From an uncultured Clostridium sp. (GTDB lineage Bacteria; Bacillota; Clostridia; UBA1212; UBA1255), in NCBI GenBank assembly GCA_900555605.1, contig USLW01000051.1:1-10078 (forward strand): a stretch of DNA of 10,078 bases. Direction: 5' to 3'. The translations under genes and the position numbers were made by a program. Positions 1 to 5,250 of the stretch are shown piece by piece. The notes under the pieces were generated by a model. It saw only the letters and a list, made by a program, of their open reading frames with translations. It made no database searches and was not told where the DNA came from. Each line of letters begins with the position of its first letter. Positions within the stretch are counted from its first letter, which is position 1.

Positions 1-827
1 CTGCTCTGATACTGCACCACCGCTCCCATCTGGCGGCAGGTTTTTTCCGAGCCTTCCATCAACCGCGTACAGTAGTCCTGCGTGATGTTGCCGGTCACAA
101 CGAAGTATCTGCCGCAGTTTTTGCACTTGTGGATCGCCAGCGGCAGGCGGAGACAGTACGCCTTCAAGTAGTTGTAGAGGTCGCACACGGTGTTTGGGTA
201 AAGCACCTCACGCAGCGCAGTCTTGATCCCGCGCTCCCGCAGTATCTCCACGCTGTAATGGTAGGCGCTGTTATACGCTGGGCTGTCCAGCATGACCTCC
301 TCTGTGGCAAGCTCGCCATAGCGCATATCGTCGAAGTGGAGCAACGCATCGTAATGCGCCTCGCGGTAACGCTCTGCCGTGGAGTAGTCCGGCTTGTACC
401 GGTCATCCAGACATACTTCGATCAGCGCCTTTGCATCACGGACGATGGCTTCAAAATCGTTGGCAAATGAAAGGACAAGCGCTGCGTCAGCATCCTGACC
501 GTGCGCGTATGCCGATTCCAGCTCGCTCAGCTCCTTTGCGAGCAGCCCAAAGAACGGATGCACTTTGCAAAGCGGCAGTGACAGCTCCAGCAGCTTCCTC
601 CATGCGGCCTCGTTCTTCTCCGTTTGTACCAGCTTATTGATCTCAGATAATACGCAATAGGCCTCGTAAAAGTCCGCATCGTAAAGGTCAATGAGACATT
701 GGCCGAGATCCTGCGTTTGATCGAGATAGGTCATGCGGCTTCCCAGCGTCTTGTCATATAGTGCAAAGCATTCTTTTCGTTCCGGGGTGATGTAATACCG
801 GAATTCCATATGTTCAGGAAAGATCAT
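1..827 (-). CDS. DUF6076 family zinc-finger protein, partial (3' end beyond left edge)
   Basis: This open frame runs leftward from an ATG at 825-827 through the window's edge with no stop, giving at least 275 residues. A strong AGGAGG lies 6 bases before the start, so the start is secure. The first 230 residues are mostly helical with no motif I recognise. From about residue 233 there is a zinc-ribbon-like segment, HKCKNCGRYFV, followed by further cysteines near residues 253 and 264. This pattern is typical of the DUF6076 family, found in Bacillota, often in mobile elements near integrases. The function is unknown; a DNA- or RNA-binding role is only suggested by the cysteine cluster. It diverges from the excisionase/ATPase genes and has its own near-perfect promoter. 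The family call is from recognition of the C-terminal motif, not a search. Confidence 0.75.
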   Translation of the reverse strand, partial: MIFPEHMEFRYYITPERKECFALYDKTLGSRMTYLDQTQDLGQCLIDLYDADFYEAYCVLSEINKLVQTEKNEAAWRKLLELSLPLCKVHPFFGLLAKELSELESAYAHGQDADAALVLSFANDFEAIVRDAKALIEVCLDDRYKPDYSTAERYREAHYDALLHFDDMRYGELATEEVMLDSPAYNSAYHYSVEILRERGIKTALREVLYPNTVCDLYNYLKAYCLRLPLAIHKCKNCGRYFVVTGNITQDYCTRLMEGSEKTCRQMGAVVQYQS

Positions 828-874
828 GTCTGCCTCCTGCTAGATACAGTGAAATATGTACGATAAATTATCTA

Positions 875-903
875 TTGACTTTTTCGTACTAGCATTATAC
901 AAT
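875..903 (+). promoter_or_regulatory. Sigma-70 promoter for the excisionase/ATPase operon
   Basis: TTGACT (875-880) and TACAAT (898-903) each match the consensus in five of six positions and are separated by 17 bases. The start would be near 910, giving a leader of about 70 bases to the gene at 981. The transcript runs directly through the opposing DUF6076 promoter, so the two promoters face each other. Confidence 0.65.
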
Positions 904-927
904 CATACCATAATAGTTACATTGTGT

Positions 928-956
928 ATTATAGTCTTTATAGTCCATAATGTCAA
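928..956 (-). promoter_or_regulatory. Consensus sigma-70 promoter for the DUF6076 gene
   Basis: Read on the minus strand, TTGACA (956-951) and TATAAT (933-928) are both perfect consensus boxes with exactly 17 bases between them. Transcription would start near 921 and run into the DUF6076 gene, with a leader of roughly 90 bases. Two TATAGTC copies, 9 bp apart on the plus strand (930-936 and 939-945), overlap the -10 box and spacer and could be an operator. Confidence 0.75.
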
Positions 957-980
957 CTACAATTTTCGAGGAGGTCACAC

Positions 981-1184
981 ATGAACAACAACTATGAAAA
1001 TCTTCCCGCGGTGCTGAATGCCAATCAGCTCGCGGAGGCGCTGGGTATCTCGCGTGCGGGAGCGTATCAGCTCCTCAACACGGGGACGTTTCCCACGCTG
1101 CGCATCGGCAAGCGGTTGCTTGTGCCGAAGGACAAGCTCATCGACTGGATCGAGCAGAACACGGGAGGTGGGAATGGCAACTGA
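981..1184 (+). CDS. AlpA/excisionase-type helix-turn-helix protein
   Basis: A 67-residue protein with GAGGAGG 6 bases before the ATG. Residues 13-50 (LNANQLAEALGISRAGAYQL, then the TFPTLRIGKRLLVPKD hairpin) have the MerR-like winged HTH layout of excisionase/AlpA-family proteins: recognition helix, strand, arginine-lysine turn, and a closing WIEQN helix. Such proteins bind att regions to bias an integrase toward excision, or act as small transcriptional activators. Its stop overlaps the start of the ATPase gene by 11 bases, indicating translational coupling. Excisionase and regulator are both possible, and the nearby face-to-face promoters would be a natural target. Confidence 0.8.
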   Translation: MNNNYENLPAVLNANQLAEALGISRAGAYQLLNTGTFPTLRIGKRLLVPKDKLIDWIEQNTGGGNGN

Positions 1185-2283
1185 AAAAGAAACGACTGCC
1201 CCGATTCCATCTGTTGCACCAGATGGGGAGCAGCCGTCTGCGCTTGCACGCACAGACAGTATAACAGAGATTGAAGAAACGCACAAGCAGTTTGGAAAGA
1301 TCCAGATCATGACCATGCCGGAGCTGATGGAAACACGCTTTCGCGTCCGCCCGGCAGTCATCGACGGACTGTTGCCGGCAGGGACTTACCTCCTCGCCGG
1401 CGCGCCGAAGATCGGCAAGTCCTTTCTCGTTTTGCAGATGGCCTATCAGGTGAGCATGGGGGAGCCTTTTCTCGGCTTTCCTTCCCGGCAGGGTACGGTT
1501 TTGTATCTTGCCTTAGAGGATACCTGTGAGCGATTGCAGAAGCGTCTGGCACAGATGACGGAGCAGGACAGTGAGCACTTGATCCTCTCCGTCTTTTCCG
1601 AAACACTGGACGAAGGCTTGACGGAACGGCTGAGCGACTTTTGGAGTGAGCACACGGACACGGTGCTCATCATCATTGACACTTTGCAGCGGGTACGTGG
1701 ACGGACGCCGGATAACGGCAGCTATGCCGCCGACTATGATACGCTGGCAAGGCTGAAGGAGTTTTCCGACATCTACGGCGTCACCGTGCTGGTCGTTCAT
1801 CATACGCGCAAGGAGGGGGCAGAGGACGTGTTCAACATGATCTCCGGCACCAATGGCTTGATGGGCGCGGCAGACGGCGCGCTGCTCCTACATAAAGATA
1901 AGCGCACAGCCTCGGACGCTGTTTTGGAGGTGGTCGGGCGTGACCAGCCGCAGCTCCGACTGCATCTCCGGTTTGCTGCTGCGCATCTGTGCTGGGAACT
2001 GCTTGAGGCGGAAACAGAACCTTACAGAGAGCCTCCATGCCCGCTGCTCGAATTTCTTTCTCGGCTGGTAAACGAAGGAAACCCGTCGTGGAACGGCACG
2101 GCGACAGAGCTCGCGCAATGTCTCTCCAAGATGGACAGCAGCCGGAGCTTCACGCCGAACTGGATCGTGCGGACGCTGAATGTGCAGCAGGATACGCTGC
2201 TGCGGAAATACGACATTCGCTATGTTGCCCAGCGCACAAGAGAGGGCAAGAGCCTTTCGCTGCGGTGGGACGGTGTACGGTAA
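1174..2283 (+). CDS. RepA-like AAA family ATPase (RecA/DnaB-type fold)
   Basis: 369 residues. The frame is open further upstream, but ATG 1174 has GGGAGGTGGGA just before it and overlaps the HTH gene by only 11 bases, so it is the likely start. Walker A is GAPKIGKS at residues 76-83, Walker B is VLIIIDT at 164-170, and VVHHTRK at 207-213 fits the sensor strand of hexameric RecA-like ATPases. This matches the RepA family (AAA_25 type), known as replicative helicases of plasmids such as RSF1010 and common in IMEs. Residues about 290-365 look like a C-terminal winged-helix DNA-binding region. The 3' end runs into the symmetric repeat cluster, so these repeats are candidate binding sites. A role in replicating the circular element is inferred; regulation of excision is an alternative. 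Confidence 0.82.
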   Translation: MATEKETTAPIPSVAPDGEQPSALARTDSITEIEETHKQFGKIQIMTMPELMETRFRVRPAVIDGLLPAGTYLLAGAPKIGKSFLVLQMAYQVSMGEPFLGFPSRQGTVLYLALEDTCERLQKRLAQMTEQDSEHLILSVFSETLDEGLTERLSDFWSEHTDTVLIIIDTLQRVRGRTPDNGSYAADYDTLARLKEFSDIYGVTVLVVHHTRKEGAEDVFNMISGTNGLMGAADGALLLHKDKRTASDAVLEVVGRDQPQLRLHLRFAAAHLCWELLEAETEPYREPPCPLLEFLSRLVNEGNPSWNGTATELAQCLSKMDSSRSFTPNWIVRTLNVQQDTLLRKYDIRYVAQRTREGKSLSLRWDGVR

Positions 2284-2361
2284 TGTACGGTATGTACGGT
2301 AAAAATGGGAGTGGGGGTATCCCCTCAGAATACCGTACATTATCGGACATACCGTACACCG
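2271..2361. repeat. Mirror-symmetric iteron cluster (TGTACGGTA sites)
   Basis: Three direct copies of TGTACGGTA occur at 2274-2282, 2284-2292 and 2293-2301. Two exact inverted copies occur at 2331-2339 and 2350-2358, and a 7-of-9 inverted copy at 2341-2349. The outer pair extends to a 12-bp perfect inverted repeat, CGGTGTACGGTA (2271-2282) and TACCGTACACCG (2350-2361). The two half-arrays mirror each other about position 2316, and a GGGG-TAT-CCCC hairpin (2314-2324) sits near the middle. The first site overlaps the stop of the ATPase gene. Its form is that of a Rep-binding iteron array or operator. Confidence 0.7.
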
Positions 2362-2365
2362 ATAA

Positions 2366-2402
2366 GGTCATTTTCCGCGCCGTGAGGCGGCGGGAAATGA
2401 CC
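2366..2402. repeat. Hairpin upstream of oriT
   Basis: GGTCATTTTCCGC (2366-2378) pairs with GCGGGAAATGACC (2390-2402) with one mismatch, and part of the loop can pair further. No run of T follows on either strand, so it is unlikely to be a simple terminator. It lies between the iterons and the nick site and may be part of the transfer origin or a replication signal. Confidence 0.6.
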
Positions 2403-2431
2403 GCTTGAGGGAGTCCAGAGGGAACGGCTGG

Positions 2432-2466
2432 CACACGACTTTGGTACAAAGTCTAGTGTGTTATAC
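2432..2466 (+). other. oriT: oriT of pMV158/MobV type with nick site at 2460/2461
   Basis: TAGTGTGTTATAC (2454-2466) matches the nick region known for pMV158-family plasmids, where MobM cuts TAGTGTG/TTATAC. This puts the cut between 2460 and 2461. Just upstream, CACAC-GACTTTG (2432-2443) pairs with CAAAGTC-TA-GTGTG (2447-2460) around a GTA loop, leaving only TA as a bulge. A hairpin ending at the nick is the standard MobV recognition structure. The matching relaxase starts 187 bases downstream. The nick-region similarity is from memory of the pMV158 sequence. Confidence 0.85.
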
Positions 2467-2488
2467 CCATCACGACGGGGGACGGGAG

Positions 2489-2522
2489 AAATCACGAACT
2501 GGCCGCGGCCAGTTCGTGATTT
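2489..2522. repeat. Perfect 34-bp palindrome
   Basis: The two 17-base halves are exact reverse complements with no spacer, centred on GGCCGCGGCC (2501-2510). It is about 30 bp into the DNA that would enter a recipient first after nicking at 2460/2461. It could extrude as a cruciform or fold in single-stranded DNA. No T-run follows directly, so it does not look like a terminator. Confidence 0.85.
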
Positions 2523-2544
2523 TGACCGGGCCGAAAAAGAAGAA

Positions 2545-2572
2545 CGTGAGGTGTCGGTATCGACACCTCACG
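2545..2572. repeat. 12-bp perfect-stem hairpin before the relaxase gene
   Basis: CGTGAGGTGTCG (2545-2556) and CGACACCTCACG (2561-2572) are exact inverted repeats around GTAT. The hairpin lies in the leader of the relaxase gene, 75 bases before its start. It could limit relaxase expression or serve as a single-strand initiation or relaxase-binding structure. The flanking sequence on the plus strand is GGGCGCACTTTTTC, whose short T-run also allows a weak terminator or attenuator. Confidence 0.75.
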
Positions 2573-2647
2573 GGCGCACTTTTTCAGAAAGTCGTGATGG
2601 GGATTCTCCGCTCCCTCGTCCCCAAATACGTCAAAGGAGGAACAGCG

Positions 2648-3595
2648 ATGGCTTATGCCATTTTACGATTTGCCAAGCATAAGGGCGGCGCATCCAAGGC
2701 GCTGAGCGCCCACCACGAGCGGACAAAGGAGGAGTATGCCAGCAATCCGGACATCGACAAGAGCCGCATTGCGCAGAACTATCATCTGGTGACGCCGCGC
2801 TGGAGTTACGAGCAGGAGATCCGGCACCACATCCGAATGGCGGGGTGCCGTGTGCGAAAGGACAGCGTGAAATTTGTGGATACGCTGGTGACGGTCAGCC
2901 CGGAGTTTGCAATGGCGCATGATGCGGAAATGCCGGAATACTTCAACCGGGCATTTGAGTTTTTGAAAGAGCGCGTGGGCGAGGAGAATATCTTTTCTGC
3001 CGTGGTACACATGGATGAGAAAACGCCGCACATGCATTTATGTTTCGTGCCGCTGACGAAGGACAAGCGGCTGTCCGCAAAAGAAATTCTCGGCAACAAG
3101 AAAAGTATGATCCGCTGGCAGGACGACTTTTACGCCTACATGGCGGAACGGTGGCCGGAGCTGGAGCGCGGCACACCTGCCGTGGAAACGAAGCGCAGGC
3201 ACCTGACGCCGCAATGGTACAAGAAAGTCACGGCGATGGATGCCAAACTGGAAAGGCTGGAAACTGCGTTGAATGACATCAATATGTTCAACGCAGGCAA
3301 GAAGCGCGAGGAGGCCGTTGCGCTGCTGGCGCAGCTGCTGCCGGATGTGGAATCGTTTCAGATAGAAACCCAACGGATGCAGAAAATAGTGGCACTTTCG
3401 ATATCCCAGCAACGTCGCTGTACCGAGGAAAACGAAGCACTGAAAAGCGAACTAGCCTTCGAACGACGCAAGAGTTTTGAGCAACGAGCAAAGCTCGATG
3501 CATTAGAAAAGCGCTACAAACGAGCAGAAATGCTATTAAACAGCGTGCCGAAAGAGATAAGGGTACTTTTTGAGCGAGAGGGCAAAGAAGTTTAA
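2648..3595 (+). CDS. mobV: MobV-family (Pre/Mob) conjugative relaxase
   Basis: 315 residues. The frame is open upstream to 2405, but that stretch crosses oriT and the hairpins. ATG 2648 has AAAGGAGG 7 bases before it and begins MAYAILRF, the normal MobV N-terminus. AHHER at 21-25 puts a histidine at position 22, the catalytic residue position of MobM of pMV158. HMDEKTPHMH at 121-130 is the metal-binding HxDExTPHxH motif. Residues about 240-300 are charged and coiled-coil-like, as in the family's C-terminal region. The protein would nick its cognate oriT at 2460/2461, stay bound to the 5' end and lead the strand through a helper's conjugation channel. No coupling protein or type IV secretion gene is present, so the element is mobilizable, not self-transmissible, as far as this window shows. 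Confidence 0.95.
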   Translation: MAYAILRFAKHKGGASKALSAHHERTKEEYASNPDIDKSRIAQNYHLVTPRWSYEQEIRHHIRMAGCRVRKDSVKFVDTLVTVSPEFAMAHDAEMPEYFNRAFEFLKERVGEENIFSAVVHMDEKTPHMHLCFVPLTKDKRLSAKEILGNKKSMIRWQDDFYAYMAERWPELERGTPAVETKRRHLTPQWYKKVTAMDAKLERLETALNDINMFNAGKKREEAVALLAQLLPDVESFQIETQRMQKIVALSISQQRRCTEENEALKSELAFERRKSFEQRAKLDALEKRYKRAEMLLNSVPKEIRVLFEREGKEV

Positions 3596-3641
3596 ATTAA
3601 AATTGATCAAAACCATTTACGGTAATTAAGAGCAAGGAGCT

Positions 3642-3863
3642 ATGGGTAGTATGGATGATAGGAGCGTTTCATTAAATTACTATTTATCAAAGGAGTACAG
3701 AGATCCGCCTAAAGCGTTCTGGAAATACTATGATCTTTATCGGCGGAAGCAAATTACGTTAGATGAGTATGCAGTCATGACAGGATTGGCCCCCTCCGCG
3801 ATCTGCCGTTATCTAGCTGCTATTACGGAGAAAAAGCCAAAAAACATTGAAAGATATCGCTAA
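3642..3863 (+). CDS. Small HTH-like protein of unknown function
   Basis: 73 residues from ATG 3642, or 70 from ATG 3651. AAGGAG (3634-3639) is 2 bases from the first start and 11 from the second, so the start is unresolved. Residues about 30-58 (YDLYRRKQITLDEYAVMTGL, then a second helix, PSAICRYLAAI) resemble the helix-turn-helix found at the C-terminal end of serine recombinases and similar small regulators. It lies 46 bases after the relaxase gene and 42 bases before the endonuclease gene. It may be a relaxase accessory protein or a regulator of transfer. A controller of the restriction genes is possible, but it lacks the Xre-type pattern of known C proteins. Base composition shifts to A+T-rich here. 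Confidence 0.6.
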   Translation: MGSMDDRSVSLNYYLSKEYRDPPKAFWKYYDLYRRKQITLDEYAVMTGLAPSAICRYLAAITEKKPKNIERYR

Positions 3864-3888
3864 ATATGCTATGTTATATTTGTATAAT
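3847..3888 (+). promoter_or_regulatory. Candidate promoter for the restriction-modification operon
   Basis: TTGAAA (3847-3852) and TATGTT (3870-3875) are 17 bases apart. A perfect TATAAT lies at 3883-3888 but has no good -35 box at the right distance, and its start would leave almost no leader before the ribosome binding site (3894-3899). One of these probably gives the cargo its own expression, but I cannot tell which. Confidence 0.3.
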
Positions 3889-3905
3889 TATATGGAGGGA
3901 TGGAA

Positions 3906-4628
3906 ATGCGGATTTCTGATTATATAGACGCTGATCTTTTAGATAGATTTGAGTTCTACAACTACAACCACGCTATTGAAATCATTACTCAAGCCTTTCC
4001 CAAGGAGTGGAGTGATGTCGTCGAGTGCCTAAGAAAGCTCGATATTACCACGGATGACCTGCGTGAAGCCGGCGGAAATGAGACTAAGATTCCCAAAAAA
4101 TTTGATGATGTTCTCTATCCCTGCGGCTGGAGAGAAATCCGAATTTCTGGTGACTTACACATCAAGTTTTATCCAAGGCAGGCTGACCAAAGGGGCCGTT
4201 TTTCCAGCGTTCCCTTTGAGGAGCGAGTAACTGAAAATTATATTGACGGTCATAATATTGATTTTTTGAAAGGACGAATCGCATTTGACCTTGAATGGAA
4301 CAGCAAAGATCAAACTTTTGATAGGGATCTGCTTGCAATGCGGACATACTACGATTGTGATATTGTAAGTGCTGGTATAATTGTTACCCGCTCACAGGAA
4401 CTGAATGATGTGTTCAAAACCGTGTATGACTTTGACAAGAATTCGCATTCTTGGAAGCCTATTATGCGTAAATACGGTGCAAGTACTACTTGGATGGGAA
4501 AACTACTGTATCGCTTAGAATCCCGTCGCAATGGCGGCTGCCCTGTTCTGGCTATTGGCATTAAGAAAACTTGTGTTTCAGATTGGAAGGAGGGATACAT
4601 AGATGAGCACGCTTCAGGAAACATCTGA
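3906..4628 (+). CDS. BglII/BstYI-family type II restriction endonuclease
   Basis: 240 residues. An ATG at 3900 touches the GGAGGG box, so ATG 3906, 6 bases after it, is the better start. The centre of the protein carries the catalytic core: HNIDFLKG with Asp119, then FDLEWNSKDQ with Asp128, Glu130, Asn132 and Lys134. The E-x-N/Q arrangement after an upstream acidic residue fits the modified PD-(D/E)xK site of BglII and BstYI. The following RDLLAMRTYYDCD helix and AGIIVTR strand also match that family, as does its length. It would cut a short palindrome, possibly GATC-centred as for BglII (AGATCT) and BstYI (RGATCY), but the site cannot be read from the sequence. Its last 26 bases overlap the methyltransferase gene, which argues strongly for a matched restriction-modification pair. 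Confidence 0.8.
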   Translation: MRISDYIDADLLDRFEFYNYNHAIEIITQAFPKEWSDVVECLRKLDITTDDLREAGGNETKIPKKFDDVLYPCGWREIRISGDLHIKFYPRQADQRGRFSSVPFEERVTENYIDGHNIDFLKGRIAFDLEWNSKDQTFDRDLLAMRTYYDCDIVSAGIIVTRSQELNDVFKTVYDFDKNSHSWKPIMRKYGASTTWMGKLLYRLESRRNGGCPVLAIGIKKTCVSDWKEGYIDEHASGNI

Positions 4629-5250
4629 AAATCTTCTCTCCTTTTGCGGTGATAAGCGCTATTCAACAATTTATGCTGATCCGCCTTGGCGCTTTCAAAA
4701 CCGCACTGGAAAAGTAGCGCCGGAAAACAAAAAGCTAACTCGGTATGAAACGATGTCACTGGAAGATATAATGGCACTGCCTGTTGAACAGGTCGCTGCC
4801 GCAAAAAGTCATCTGTACCTCTGGGTTCCCAACGCACTTCTACCAGATGGCTTAGCCGTTATGAAAGCTTGGGGATTTGAGTATAAGGGAAATATCATTT
4901 GGGAAAAGGTTCGCAAAGATGGTGGGCCAGACGGACGCGGTGTAGGGTTCTATTTTCGCAATGTAACTGAAATCCTTCTTTTCGGTGTCAAAGGTGATAA
5001 CTTTAGAACACTGGCTCCGGCCCGCTCACAGGTTAACCTTATTCGGACGCAAAAGCGTGAACACTCTCGGAAACCCGACGAGATTATCCCAATTATTGAG
5101 AGTTGTTCTCCAGGCCCTTTTCTTGAATTATTTGCCCGTGGTAATCGTGAAGGCTGGGATATGTGGGGCAACCAAGCTACCGCAGATTACGAACCCACCT
5201 GGAGTACTTATAGCAACCATACTGTAAGTGAAGAAAGGAAGAACGTTTAA
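4603..5250 (+). CDS. MT-A70 family DNA N6-adenine methyltransferase
   Basis: 215 residues, with AAGGAGGG 8 bases before the ATG. DPPW at residues 26-29 is the catalytic motif IV of adenine methyltransferases. The following SLEDIMALPV, SHLYLWVPN (69-77), REHSRKPDE (152-160) and GPFLELFARG (171-180) segments are the signature order of the MT-A70 family, which includes the restriction methylase M.MunI and the RNA methylase METTL3. It would transfer a methyl group from S-adenosylmethionine to adenine N6 in the endonuclease's site, protecting host DNA. The start lies inside the endonuclease gene and the stop abuts the AIPR start, so all three genes are probably translated from one message. M.BglII itself is a cytosine-N4 enzyme, so this pairing of enzyme types differs from the BglII system. 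Confidence 0.92.
   Translation: MSTLQETSENLLSFCGDKRYSTIYADPPWRFQNRTGKVAPENKKLTRYETMSLEDIMALPVEQVAAAKSHLYLWVPNALLPDGLAVMKAWGFEYKGNIIWEKVRKDGGPDGRGVGFYFRNVTEILLFGVKGDNFRTLAPARSQVNLIRTQKREHSRKPDEIIPIIESCSPGPFLELFARGNREGWDMWGNQATADYEPTWSTYSNHTVSEERKNV

Noticed and set aside
129..640. Plus-strand frames at 129-470 and 431-640
   Set aside because: They are antisense to the DUF6076 gene, which has a strong promoter, a ribosome binding site and a zinc-finger motif.
1018..1173. Longer N-terminus of the ATPase starting at 1018
   Set aside because: It overlaps the HTH gene out of frame, gives an arginine/serine-rich stretch unlike the family, and ATG 1174 has a good ribosome binding site.
2405..2647. 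Longer relaxase start at 2405
   Set aside because: That extension would translate oriT, the 34-bp palindrome and the hairpin. MobV proteins begin at the MAYAILRF segment, which has AAAGGAGG before it.
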